From contig CAKTXU010000002.1 in the NCBI GenBank assembly GCA_934630995.1, forward strand, positions 1-20,768: a stretch of DNA of 20,768 nt, given 5' to 3'. The translations under genes and the position numbers were made by a program. Positions 6,184-13,532 of this stretch are shown one piece after another (position 1 is the stretch's first letter; each line of letters starts with the position of its first letter). The notes below the pieces were generated by a model. It did no database searches, was not told the origin of the DNA, and was given only the letters and a program-made list of their open reading frames with translations. Source of the stretch: an uncultured Eubacteriales bacterium. Lineage in GTDB: Bacteria > Bacillota > Clostridia > Oscillospirales > Acutalibacteraceae.

Positions 6184-7983
6184 TTAATCGGCTTTTTGCT
6201 CATTCTGCTGTATATATTTCTTTCTTTGCATATTATACAGTTTAGCATATATCCCGCCATTTTCCAGCAAATGCCGGTGATCGCCGGTTTCGACGACATT
6301 TCCTTTGTCCATAACAATAATTTGATCGGCGTAAATAGAATTGGAAAGATGATGGGAACTAATAATAGTGGTACACCCATGCGTTATATTTTTTAAAGCT
6401 TCATAAATATTTTCCTCAGATATTGGGTCAAGTGAACTAGATGGCTCATCCAGAACAAACAGTTTTGCCCTCTTGACAAACGCACGGGCAATCGCCAGCT
6501 TCTGCTTCTCGCCTCCTGATAAATCTACCCCCTGGTCGTCCAATTCCCGTGTTAAGGATGTAAAGATGCCCATTGGTAGCTCAAGGATTTTGTTCAGATG
6601 TATAAAATCCAGAGCTTCCCCTACAATACCCTCTTCGTTTGATAGCCGTATTTCATCTTCCTCTTTTAGCAAGATATTTTCCGCAATTGAAAAGGCGTAT
6701 TCTTTATGATCCTGAAACACCACCGAGAGTACTTCATACAATTCCTTGATGTCATAGTCCTCCAATGGTATTCCATTAACGAGAACATTTCCACTTGAAG
6801 GACGATATAGTCGCAGCAGCAAATTAACAATTGTGGACTTTCCGGCACCATTCTCCCCGATAAAAAGGGTTGTCTCACCAGGATTTATTTTAAATGAAAC
6901 ATCCCGTAGCACCCAATCCTGTGTCTCTATATATTTGAAATACACATTTTTGAACTCAATAGAAATCTCATCATCGTTTATTAATTTTTTTGTGCCGTTA
7001 TTCTCTCTCTCAAAAGTAAAAAATTCGTAGAAATACGTGGCATTAATGCTCATTTTTCGCAGTTCAGAAATTCCAGCTCCTATTGTGATGAGGTAAGCCT
7101 TAATAGAATAGGCCGCATTATATGTCATATTAAAGTCACCGACAGTAATCGCGCCCAGGAAAAGATCCTTGCCAATAAAGTAATATATCACCACCACAAA
7201 TATTGCTTCCATCAGTCTCACCGGTATTTTGAGCAAATTCGTTCGTACTTCAACAGACATGATGCCTTTTTTACAAATAAGAAGTACCGTCTGCATTTTT
7301 TTCATAATATACTCTTTGGCATTGTTGATTTTTAAATCTTTAAAAGCTGATTTATTGTTTAAAAGGGTTGTTATATATCCTTGTTTTCGGTATATCCGTG
7401 TAAGCCGTCGTTTTAATTTATCCATTATACTATCACGTCGCATATTGATGGCCAAATCCAGAATAACAATGGTCATTAAAACGATAATAACAAAAATGTT
7501 TAGTCTAGCAATAATATATACGACCGCTGACAAACCTATCAAATCGGATACGATACCGGATATAGTGGAGATAATTCCCTCACTGTTAGTGGACGCATAT
7601 TCATATGCTCTAGTAAAGGTATCATAAAAATCAGGTTTCTCAAATACTTCTAAATCAAACGCAAAGCTTCTTTCTACAACCATCTGCTGCATTTTCACCT
7701 GTACAATCAAATGAACGTGCTTTAGATAAACGCGTATCCATGAAATAATCTGATCCGTAGAAAAACGTACTATAAAATTAAGTATAAGAAAATTAATTGC
7801 AAGTTGAAAATTGTTTTTTTCAATAATCGCATCAACAAAAACTTTTAAAAAGAATAAATTAAATATTAGAGAGAAGTTCATGGCAGCTATGACCATCAGA
7901 CGACATAGTAAATATAACTTACTGCATTTCCAGAGTGCACAAAAATATATTTTATTGGACCACAAAAATGCCTTCAACTTCAT
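6184..7983 (-). CDS. ABC transporter, fused permease and ATP-binding protein (exporter type)
   Basis: A 599-residue half-transporter. The N-terminal ~320 residues hold hydrophobic spans of an exporter-fold membrane domain, with the segment FEKPDFYDTFTRA in the first cytoplasmic region. The ATPase domain follows from about residue 340: Walker A GENGAGKST (376-384), Q-loop Gln424, signature LSGGE (488-492), Walker B LFVLDE with catalytic Glu513, D-loop SSLD, H-loop His544. There is no N-terminal C39 peptidase, so it does not process a double-glycine leader. Such proteins act as dimers; peptides, lipids or drugs are possible substrates. The start is set by AAGGAGG eight bases before this ATG; the in-frame ATGs upstream lie at or before that site. 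It stands alone, with its own promoter, in AT-rich DNA, which suggests later acquisition. Substrate unknown. Confidence 0.88.
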   Translation of the reverse strand: MKLKAFLWSNKIYFCALWKCSKLYLLCRLMVIAAMNFSLIFNLFFLKVFVDAIIEKNNFQLAINFLILNFIVRFSTDQIISWIRVYLKHVHLIVQVKMQQMVVERSFAFDLEVFEKPDFYDTFTRAYEYASTNSEGIISTISGIVSDLIGLSAVVYIIARLNIFVIIVLMTIVILDLAINMRRDSIMDKLKRRLTRIYRKQGYITTLLNNKSAFKDLKINNAKEYIMKKMQTVLLICKKGIMSVEVRTNLLKIPVRLMEAIFVVVIYYFIGKDLFLGAITVGDFNMTYNAAYSIKAYLITIGAGISELRKMSINATYFYEFFTFERENNGTKKLINDDEISIEFKNVYFKYIETQDWVLRDVSFKINPGETTLFIGENGAGKSTIVNLLLRLYRPSSGNVLVNGIPLEDYDIKELYEVLSVVFQDHKEYAFSIAENILLKEEDEIRLSNEEGIVGEALDFIHLNKILELPMGIFTSLTRELDDQGVDLSGGEKQKLAIARAFVKRAKLFVLDEPSSSLDPISEENIYEALKNITHGCTTIISSHHLSNSIYADQIIVMDKGNVVETGDHRHLLENGGIYAKLYNMQRKKYIQQNEQKAD

Positions 7984-7991
7984 CAAAAGCG

Positions 7992-7998
7992 CCTCCTT
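7992..7998 (-). promoter_or_regulatory. Ribosome binding site deciding the ABC transporter start
   Basis: AAGGAGG on the minus strand ends eight bases before the ATG at 7983. An upstream ATG at 8004 lies just before this site and another at 8022 has no such site, so both are unlikely starts. Confidence 0.8.
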
Positions 7999-8025
7999 AT
8001 TCATATAATATACTGGAAACAAGCT

Positions 8026-8061
8026 CTAATGATTGGTCATATACCAAACCATATAAGGCAT
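8026..8061 (-). other. Possible 11-codon leader frame before the ABC transporter
   Basis: The frame encodes MPYMVWYMTNH inside the roughly 128-nt leader between the promoter and the ABC gene. It has no clear ribosome binding site, so it is only a weak candidate for a regulatory leader peptide. Confidence 0.15.
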
Positions 8062-8118
8062 ACACTTACTAAATTAAATCTTTCTCATTTTTATTTTTCG
8101 TTGTTTTCACTTATATCT

Positions 8119-8147
8119 ATTATAGTATATTAAAATTATTTTGTCTA
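8119..8147 (-). promoter_or_regulatory. Sigma-A-type promoter for the ABC transporter
   Basis: On the minus strand TAGACA (-35) and TATAAT (-10) are separated by exactly 17 nt, and A-rich tracts lie upstream. Transcription would start near 8111, giving a leader of about 128 nt. Confidence 0.75.
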
Positions 8148-8234
8148 ATAATTGCGAAAACGCTTTTTTTCAGAAGAAAGAATCTTTTTTTCGACGTTAA
8201 TGAACCAACGTTTAATGGCTATATAAAATTATAT

Positions 8235-8264
8235 AAAAAAACGGCCCGCAAAAAGCGGGCCGTT
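8235..8264 (-). terminator. Intrinsic terminator of the ribosomal super-operon
   Basis: AACGGCCCGC and GCGGGCCGTT form a perfect 10-bp stem around a 5-nt loop, followed on the minus strand by a T run. It lies 22 nt after the rplQ stop and separates the ribosomal genes from the ABC transporter. Confidence 0.95.
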
Positions 8265-8286
8265 CAGGCGCGATACCTGGCTTTGC

Positions 8287-8631
8287 TTATTTCACCAGTT
8301 CGATAATGGCCATTTCGGCGGCGTCGCCGCGACGGGCCCTGGTCTTGATGATACGGGTATAACCGCCGTTGCGCTCGGCGTACTTGGGGGCGATCTCGTC
8401 GAACAGCTTCTTGGAGACGCTCTCCTTGGTGACGAAGGCGTACACCATCCTCTTATTGGCGAGGGTGGGATTCTTCGCGATGGTGATCATCTTCTCGGTC
8501 ATGGACCGGACTTCTTTCGCACGGGTAACGGTCGTCTCGATGCGGCCTTTTTCCAGCAGGAACGTGACCATGGCTCTGAGCATGGCCATACGGGAGGCGG
8601 TGGGCCTGCCGAGCTTTCTGGTTCCGGGCAT
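8287..8631 (-). CDS. rplQ: 50S ribosomal protein L17
   Basis: A 114-residue protein with the family start RKLGRPTASRMAMLRAM and the typical end ATRIIKTRARRGDAAEMAIIEL-like region. L17 is a large-subunit protein lying near the exit tunnel. Length is normal for bacteria. AAAGGAG precedes the ATG at a suitable distance. It is the last gene of the super-operon, 65 nt after rpoA and just before a strong terminator, the usual order in Bacillota. Confidence 0.97.
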   Translation of the reverse strand: MPGTRKLGRPTASRMAMLRAMVTFLLEKGRIETTVTRAKEVRSMTEKMITIAKNPTLANKRMVYAFVTKESVSKKLFDEIAPKYAERNGGYTRIIKTRARRGDAAEMAIIELVK

Positions 8632-8696
8632 TTGAATTCACTCCTTTTCCTCAGGTTAAACCGAATTCTCGAAAATGGGGGGCCGGAAAGCCCGGC

Positions 8697-9650
8697 TTAT
8701 TCCTCTTCGTCGTAGAGCTTGAAGCCCAGCGACGCCAGCTTGTTGATAACCTCTTCCAATGACTTGCGGCCCAGGTTGCGCACTTTCATCATGTCGTCCT
8801 CCGTCTTGTTGATGAGGTCTTCCACGGTGTTGATGCCGGCCCGCTTTAGGCAGTTGAAGGAACGCACCGACAGATCCAGCTCCTCGATGGTCATCTCAAG
8901 AACCTTTTCCTTGCCCTTGTCGTCCTTTTCCACCATGATGGAATCACTGGAATACGCCTCGCCCGACAGGTCGACGAACAGGTTCAGGTGCTCAGTCAAG
9001 ACCTTGGCGCCCAGGGATACGGCCTCTTTGGCGGAGATGGTGCCGTTGGTCCACACCTCCAGGGTCAGCTTGTCGTAGTCGGTAATCTGGCCCACGCGGG
9101 TGTTGTCAACCGTATAGTTGACCTTGACCACGGGGGTATAAATGGAATCCACAGGGATGACGCCGATAACGGGCGCCATCTGCTGCTTATTGCGTTCGGC
9201 GGGTACATAGCCGCGTCCCTTGTCCAGGGTGATTTCCATATACAGCTTGGCGCCCTCGCCCAGAGTGGCAATATGCATATCGGGCTGCAGGATTTCCACT
9301 TCGCTGTCGCACTTGATGGAACCGGCGGTGACCTCTCCGGGGCCTTCCGCCTCGATATATACCACCTTGGGACCGTCGCCGTTGATCTTCATGATCAATC
9401 CCTTGATATTCAGAATGATCTCGGTGACATCCTCCTTGACGCCCTCGATGGTGGAGAACTCGTGGAGAATGCCGTCGATCTTAACGGACGTAACGGCCAC
9501 GCCGGGCAGGGAGGAGAGCAGCACACGGCGCAAGCTGTTGCCCAACGTCGTGCCGTAGCCCCGCTCCAAAGGCTCCACGACAAACTTCCCGTAGGTGCCG
9601 CCCGGAGCCAGATCCAACGCATCGATTCTGGGCTTCTCAATCTCAATCAT
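8697..9650 (-). CDS. rpoA: DNA-directed RNA polymerase alpha subunit
   Basis: 317 residues, the usual length. The N-terminal dimerisation domain (residues ~1-230) carries LERGYGTTLGNSLRRVLLSS, the core-assembly region. A linker leads to the C-terminal domain (~245-310) with SVRSFNCLKRAGINTVEDL and NLGRKSLEEV, the part that binds UP elements and activators. The alpha dimer nucleates RNA polymerase assembly. AAGGAGGG lies six bases before the ATG. It follows rpsD after an unusually long 110-nt gap that holds a hairpin and short T run, so its level may be tuned separately from the ribosomal proteins. Confidence 0.98.
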   Translation of the reverse strand: MIEIEKPRIDALDLAPGGTYGKFVVEPLERGYGTTLGNSLRRVLLSSLPGVAVTSVKIDGILHEFSTIEGVKEDVTEIILNIKGLIMKINGDGPKVVYIEAEGPGEVTAGSIKCDSEVEILQPDMHIATLGEGAKLYMEITLDKGRGYVPAERNKQQMAPVIGVIPVDSIYTPVVKVNYTVDNTRVGQITDYDKLTLEVWTNGTISAKEAVSLGAKVLTEHLNLFVDLSGEAYSSDSIMVEKDDKGKEKVLEMTIEELDLSVRSFNCLKRAGINTVEDLINKTEDDMMKVRNLGRKSLEEVINKLASLGFKLYDEEE

Positions 9651-9665
9651 TCAAAACCCTCCTTG

Positions 9666-9714
9666 TAAAAATGGAAAACCGGCCCGGGCGGGGACGCCCG
9701 GTTCCCGTTTCCAT
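9666..9714 (-). terminator. Terminator-like hairpin between rpsD and rpoA (possible attenuator)
   Basis: An outer stem ATGGAAA/TTTCCAT (9671-9677 with 9708-9714) encloses an inner stem CCGGGCG/CGCCCGG with a GGGA loop. On the minus strand a short T run follows at once (9667-9671, partly in the stem). It lies inside an operon that must be read through, so partial termination or RNA processing is more likely than full termination. Confidence 0.45.
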
Positions 9715-9760
9715 CGAGTATGGTTCATACAGGCAAGCCGGTCGGGCCCGACTCCGGGGA

Positions 9761-10390
9761 TTACTTGGAGTACAGCTCGACGATGAGGGTTTCTTCGATG
9801 GGAAGATCAATGTCCTCGCGCTCAGGCATGGCGACGACCTTGGCTTCCAGCGCATCGCGGTTGAGATCGAGCCACTTCGGGATCGGACGGGCGCCGTTGG
9901 CTTCGAGGATAACCTTCAGCTTATCCAGCTGACGGCTGCCCTCACCCACGGAAACGGTCTGTCCCACCTTTACCAGGTAGGAGGGGATATTCACCCGGCG
10001 GCCGTTGACCTGGAAATGCCCATGGGTCACCAGCTGACGGGCCTCGGCGCGGGAGCTGGCAAAGCCCAGGCGGTAAACCACGTTGTCCAGCCGGGACTCC
10101 AGCAGGCGCAGCAGGTTTTCGCCGGTGACGCCCGGCATCTTTTCAGCCATCTCGAAATAATGGCGGAACTGGCTTTCCAGCACGCCGTAATAGCGGCGGG
10201 CATACTGCTTGGTGCGCAGCTGACGGCCATATTCGGACGCCTTCTTGTTGCGCGCCTGGCCGTGCTGGCCGGGAGCGTACGCCCGGCGGCTGACGGAGCA
10301 CTTGCCCGTATAGCAGCGCTCGCCCTTCAAAAAGAGTTTCTGACCCTCGCGGCGGCAGAGTCTGCACACCGGACCGGTATATCTAGCCAT
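9761..10390 (-). CDS. rpsD: 30S ribosomal protein S4 (zinc-binding form)
   Basis: 209 residues beginning MARYTGPVCRLCRREGQK. It organises 16S rRNA folding as a primary binder, and in many bacteria represses its own synthesis by binding its mRNA leader. The S4 RNA-binding domain is seen near residues 98-160 (SRLDNVVYRLGFASSRAEAR). Cys9, Cys12, Cys26 and Cys31 form the zinc site of the C+ type; some Bacillota S4 proteins lack it. It follows rpsK by 27 nt, with AGGAGGT upstream of the ATG. Confidence 0.98.
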   Translation of the reverse strand: MARYTGPVCRLCRREGQKLFLKGERCYTGKCSVSRRAYAPGQHGQARNKKASEYGRQLRTKQYARRYYGVLESQFRHYFEMAEKMPGVTGENLLRLLESRLDNVVYRLGFASSRAEARQLVTHGHFQVNGRRVNIPSYLVKVGQTVSVGEGSRQLDKLKVILEANGARPIPKWLDLNRDALEAKVVAMPEREDIDLPIEETLIVELYSK

Positions 10391-10417
10391 GTTGGTTGCA
10401 CCTCCTAAATAGTGGGA

Positions 10418-10831
10418 TTACACGCGTCTTCTCTTGGGAGGACGGCATCCGTTGTGGGGAACCGGGGTCACATCTTTGATCATGTTGACCTCAAGTCCGG
10501 CGGCCTGCAGGGCGCGGATCGCGGCCTCACGGCCGGCGCCGGGGCCCTTGACATACACCTCGACGGTCTTCAGACCGTGCTCCATGGCAGCCTTGGCGGC
10601 GGTTTCGGCAGCCGTCTGGGCGGCGAAGGGCGTGGATTTCCGCGAGCCGCGGAACCCCAGCTCTCCGGCGCTGGCCCAGGAAAGGGCGTTGCCCTGGGTA
10701 TCGGTGATGGTCACGATGGTATTGTTGAACGTGGACTGGATATGCGCGGCGCCACGCTCGATATTCTTGCGTTCCTTGCGGCGGCGGGCGGCGGTGGTGC
10801 CTTTGCGCGCCGTGGTCTTTGCAGCAGCCAT
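10418..10831 (-). CDS. rpsK: 30S ribosomal protein S11
   Basis: 137 residues with a basic Ala/Lys-rich N-terminus and the family core IQSTFNNTIVTITDTQGNA, then the conserved end NGCRPPKRRRV. S11 lies on the small-subunit platform near the mRNA exit. Length is slightly above the usual ~129 because of the longer N-terminal tail. It begins 15 nt after rpsM. Confidence 0.98.
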   Translation of the reverse strand: MAAAKTTARKGTTAARRRKERKNIERGAAHIQSTFNNTIVTITDTQGNALSWASAGELGFRGSRKSTPFAAQTAAETAAKAAMEHGLKTVEVYVKGPGAGREAAIRALQAAGLEVNMIKDVTPVPHNGCRPPKRRRV

Positions 10832-10846
10832 TCTTATCCCTCCTGC

Positions 10847-11215
10847 TTACTTTTTCTTGTTGGCGATGGTCTTCTTGGGGCCCTTGCGGGTGCGGGCATT
10901 GGTCTTGGACCGCTGACCACGCACGGGGAGGCCCTTGCGGTGACGGACACCGCGGTAGCTGCCGATTTCAATCAAACGCTTGATATCGAACGCCACGTCA
11001 CGGCGGAGATCGCCCTCCACAGTGTAGTTGTGATCGATGTATTCACGCAGCTTGGAAACGTCGTCCTCGGTCAGATCCCGAACGCGGGTGTCGGGATTCA
11101 CGCCGGTGGCGGCGAGGATATCGGTGGCCGATTTCCGGCCGATGCCGAAGATATAGGTCAGGCCGATTTCGATGCGCTTGTCTCTGGGCAGGTCAACACC
11201 AGCTATACGCGCCAT
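10847..11215 (-). CDS. rpsM: 30S ribosomal protein S13
   Basis: 122 residues starting MARIAGVDLPRDKRIEIGL and ending in the basic tail with RGQRSKTNARTRKGPKK, which contacts the P-site tRNA. S13 forms bridges to the large subunit from the head of the 30S. The gene is preceded by a 66-nt gap with a 9-bp hairpin and a purine-rich ribosome binding site (GGAAGGAAAG). Confidence 0.98.
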   Translation of the reverse strand: MARIAGVDLPRDKRIEIGLTYIFGIGRKSATDILAATGVNPDTRVRDLTEDDVSKLREYIDHNYTVEGDLRRDVAFDIKRLIEIGSYRGVRHRKGLPVRGQRSKTNARTRKGPKKTIANKKK

Positions 11216-11236
11216 AATTACTTTCCTTCCTTTCGG

Positions 11237-11259
11237 TTGCGCCCGGGTCGCGGGCGCAA
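11237..11259 (-). other. Hairpin in the rpsM leader
   Basis: TTGCGCCCG and CGGGCGCAA form a perfect 9-bp stem with a 5-nt loop, just upstream of the rpsM ribosome binding site. No T run follows, so it is not a terminator. It could influence rpsM translation or mRNA processing. Confidence 0.55.
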
Positions 11260-11281
11260 AGAATCAGAGCAAACGCAGGAA

Positions 11282-11395
11282 TCAGCCCTGGCGCTGCTTG
11301 TGTTTCGGATTCTCACAAATGACCATGATACGGCCTTTGCGCTTGATGATTTTACATTTCTCGCAGATTTTCTTGACAGAAGGTCTGACTTTCAT
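11282..11395 (-). CDS. rpmJ: 50S ribosomal protein L36 (zinc-binding form)
   Basis: A 37-residue protein, the full family length: MKVRPSVKKICEKCKIIKRK followed by GRIMVICENPKHKQRQG. Cys11, Cys14, Cys27 and His32 form the zinc site of the C+ type. L36 is the smallest large-subunit protein and binds 23S rRNA. It lies between infA and rpsM, its normal place in Bacillota, with gaps of 61 and 66 nt. GGAAAGGA precedes the ATG, with 11 bases between. Confidence 0.97.
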   Translation of the reverse strand: MKVRPSVKKICEKCKIIKRKGRIMVICENPKHKQRQG

Positions 11396-11456
11396 TCTAC
11401 TGACCATCCTTTCCAGAAGAAACTGGGACAAGCCGTTCCCCCAACCGGGGCGGCCG

Positions 11457-11675
11457 TTACTTTGTGCGCCAGGTGATACGGCCCTTGGTCAGATCATAGG
11501 GGGACATCTCCACCGTGACCTTGTCGCCGGGAAGAATACGGATGAAATTCATCCGCAGCTTGCCGGAAATATGGGCCAGTATCTGATGGCCGTTTGCCAG
11601 CTCAACCTGAAATGTTGCGTTGGGAAGAGCCTCGACAACCGTACCCTCCAGTTCGATAACGTCCGATTTGGACAT
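11457..11675 (-). CDS. infA: Translation initiation factor IF-1
   Basis: 72 residues, a single S1-type OB fold: starts MSKSDVIELEGTVVEALPNA, with HISGKLRMNFIRILPGDKV in the middle and KGRITWRTK at the end. IF-1 binds the 30S A site during initiation. An ATG 31 codons upstream is in frame, but GGGAGG seven bases before the MSKSD start and the family length settle this start. The KOW-domain gene ends 13 nt before. Confidence 0.97.
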   Translation of the reverse strand: MSKSDVIELEGTVVEALPNATFQVELANGHQILAHISGKLRMNFIRILPGDKVTVEMSPYDLTKGRITWRTK

Positions 11676-11688
11676 TCCATAACCTCCC

Positions 11689-11967
11689 TCATGTGAGTGT
11701 ATCGCGCTTGTTTGCTTCCCCGGCCGGAAGCGCCGCTTCCATGGCCGCGAGCGCGCGGCGTAATTCACGATTGGTCGCCATTGAAGCTTCGTCCACCACG
11801 GCGCCTGTATCGGCCACGTGACGCGGATTTTTCCGCTTGGGCCGTTGCAGGGGACGGGCGCGCCCGTCGGCGACCCACAGGCCGTCCGGCGTCACGCCTA
11901 TCACCGCCAGAAGGCAATCCTTGTCCTTCCCTGCGGACGAACGCACCACACAGCCCCTTGTCAGCAT
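11689..11967 (-). CDS. KOW-domain RNA-binding protein
   Basis: A 92-residue protein. Residues ~1-35 contain a KOW-like motif (RGCVVRSSAGKDKDCLLAVI), as in the L14e-related KOW proteins found in this operon position in clostridia. A basic segment follows (RPLQRPKRKNPRHV), then an Ala/Glu-rich helical tail. It probably binds RNA or ribosomes, but its exact role is not established. It sits between map and infA with gaps of 16 and 13 nt, so it is part of the translation operon. Confidence 0.8.
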   Translation of the reverse strand: MLTRGCVVRSSAGKDKDCLLAVIGVTPDGLWVADGRARPLQRPKRKNPRHVADTGAVVDEASMATNRELRRALAAMEAALPAGEANKRDTLT

Positions 11968-11983
11968 GCCGTCACCCGCCTTT

Positions 11984-12730
11984 TCACGGCTGCGTCAGAA
12001 TGACGGGCCCGTCGGCGGTTATCGCGATGGTGTGCTCGAAATGGGCTGCAAGACTGCCGTCCTTCGTCACGGTGGTCCAGCCGTCGCCCAGGAGGCTCAC
12101 ATCCGAACCGCCGGCGTTTATCATGGGTTCAATAGCTAAGGTCATTCCCGGCAGCAGCCTGGGGCCGCGCCCGGGGGTACCGAAATTAGGTACGCTTGGA
12201 TCTTCATGCAGGTTCGTGCCTACTCCGTGGCCGACGAACTGCCGTACCACCGAGTAACCACGCACCTCGACATACCGCTGAACAGCCGCGCCGATATCGC
12301 CGATCCGTCCGCCCGTCACGGCTGCGCGGATGCCTTCGTAAAGGCTTTCCCGCGTCGCGTCGAGCAGGGCCTGCGCCTCAGGGGAAATATCCCCGGCGGC
12401 AAAGGTGAAGGCGTTGTCGCCGTGATAGCCGTTCAAGCAGGCACCCACATCCACGCTGACGATGTCGCCGGCGTGAATCACCTGTTTGCCCGGTATGCCA
12501 TGGATGACCGTGTTGTTGACCGAAATGCAGGCGCTGGCAGGGAAGCCCCCGTATCCGAGGAAGGAGGGGGTGGCCCCCTGGCTCTCGATATACCGGCGGA
12601 CCACGCGGTCTATTTCTCCCGTGGTCACACCGGGCTCAACCGCCTCTCCAGCCTTCTGGAGCGCCCGCGCCGAAACCACGCATGCTTCCCGCATAACGCG
12701 CAGTTCCCGGCTGTTCTTAATTGCTACCAT
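11984..12730 (-). CDS. map: Methionine aminopeptidase, type I
   Basis: 248 residues. The five metal ligands of the pita-bread fold can be read: Asp94 and Asp105 (SVDVGACLNGYHGDN), His168 (GHGVGTNLHEDP), Glu201 (AIEPMI) and Glu232 (FEHTIAIT). The substrate-side His77 lies in NNTVIHGIP. It removes the initiator methionine from nascent proteins. The lack of a C-terminal or internal insertion makes it type I. It starts 2 nt after the adk stop, so its weak GAGG ribosome binding site lies inside adk and translation is probably coupled. Confidence 0.97.
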   Translation of the reverse strand: MVAIKNSRELRVMREACVVSARALQKAGEAVEPGVTTGEIDRVVRRYIESQGATPSFLGYGGFPASACISVNNTVIHGIPGKQVIHAGDIVSVDVGACLNGYHGDNAFTFAAGDISPEAQALLDATRESLYEGIRAAVTGGRIGDIGAAVQRYVEVRGYSVVRQFVGHGVGTNLHEDPSVPNFGTPGRGPRLLPGMTLAIEPMINAGGSDVSLLGDGWTTVTKDGSLAAHFEHTIAITADGPVILTQP

Positions 12731-12732
12731 GC

Positions 12733-13365
12733 TTACGCCTCGAGGGCCGCAAGGGTGAGCCGCGTGGTGTCCGCGACCTCCTCCTGGCCTTCCACAATGG
12801 TCAGCTTGCCGCTCTGGGCATAGTAGCTCTTGAGGGGCTCGGTCTGCTCGTGATAGACGTGCAGGCGTTCCCGCACGGTATCCGGCTGGTCATCTTTGCG
12901 CTGCACAAGGGTGTCGCCGCAGCGGTCGCACACGCTTTCCACGGCCGGCTTTTTATAGTCGACGTGGTAGGAGGCGCCGCAGGAGGGACAGACACGGCGG
13001 CCCGATACACGCCGGGCAATCGTTTCGTCTTCCACCTCAATATCGATGACGCGGTCGATGACGATGCCCATGCGGTCAAGCGCCTCGGCCTGGGGGATGG
13101 TGCGGGGAAAACCGTCCAGGATGAACCCGCCCGCGCAGTCGGGCTGAGCCAGCCGTTCCTTGATGATGCCAATGACGACATCATCGGGGACCAGTCGGCC
13201 GGAGTCCATATACTCCTTGGCTTTCCTGCCCATCTCCGTGCCGCTTTTGAGAGCTTCACGGATGATATTACCCGTGGAAATGGTGGGAATATTCAGGTGC
13301 TCGGCGATAATTTCCGCCTGCGTGCCTTTGCCGGCGCCCGGGGCGCCGAGAAGAATGAGATTCAT
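12733..13365 (-). CDS. adk: Adenylate kinase (zinc-binding)
   Basis: 210 residues catalysing ATP + AMP to 2 ADP. The P-loop GAPGAGKGT is at residues 7-15, and the AMP-binding segment with DGFPRT at about 84-89. The long LID domain carries Cys126, Cys129, Cys146 and Cys149 (CPSCG and CDRCG), the structural zinc site usual in Gram-positive enzymes. AAGGAGG lies seven bases before the ATG. A 167-nt gap separates it from secY, while map follows almost directly, so adk-map may be controlled partly on their own. Confidence 0.98.
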   Translation of the reverse strand: MNLILLGAPGAGKGTQAEIIAEHLNIPTISTGNIIREALKSGTEMGRKAKEYMDSGRLVPDDVVIGIIKERLAQPDCAGGFILDGFPRTIPQAEALDRMGIVIDRVIDIEVEDETIARRVSGRRVCPSCGASYHVDYKKPAVESVCDRCGDTLVQRKDDQPDTVRERLHVYHEQTEPLKSYYAQSGKLTIVEGQEEVADTTRLTLAALEA

Positions 13366-13387
13366 GCAGATTCCTCCTTATCCTGCC

Positions 13388-13530
13388 GGTATCCCGCGGA
13401 ATGCCGCCGTTCCGGGGGCCCTGAGGCCCCCGGCCGGCCAACCGTCCGACGGGACGGATTTATACTCCATCGTTACAGGAGCCGGTCCTTTGACAGCCAC
13501 CGGGATACCCCCGCGGCCGGACCGGCCGCG
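13388..13530 (-). other. Cluster of GC-rich inverted repeats in the secY-adk gap
   Basis: Three perfect hairpins are seen: CCGGGGGCC/GGCCCCCGG (13412-13433), CCGTCC/GGACGG (13442-13457) and CGCGGCCG/CGGCCGCG (13512-13530). An outer pair GGTATCCC/GGGATACC (13388-13395 with 13502-13509) encloses the first two. No T run follows, so this is not a standard terminator. It may be a structured RNA element, a processing site or a mobile intergenic repeat. Confidence 0.6.
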
Positions 13531-13532
13531 CA

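Noticed and set aside
6184..7983. Bacteriocin-processing transporter of the C39 peptidase type
   Set aside because: The N-terminus goes directly into membrane spans, with no ~150-residue peptidase domain or its Cys/His motif.
7984..8022. Upstream in-frame ATGs extending the ABC transporter by 7 or 13 codons
   Set aside because: The AAGGAGG lies downstream of both ATGs and at the right distance only for the third.
8155..8200. Repeated CTTTTTTTC tracts upstream of the ABC promoter as a possible second terminator
   Set aside because: No stable GC stem precedes either tract on the minus strand; they are better read as A-tracts upstream of the promoter.
11676..11768. Upstream ATG extending infA by 31 codons
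   Set aside because: The family length, conserved start MSKSD and a GGGAGG seven bases before it all support the shorter form; the extension overlaps the KOW-domain gene.
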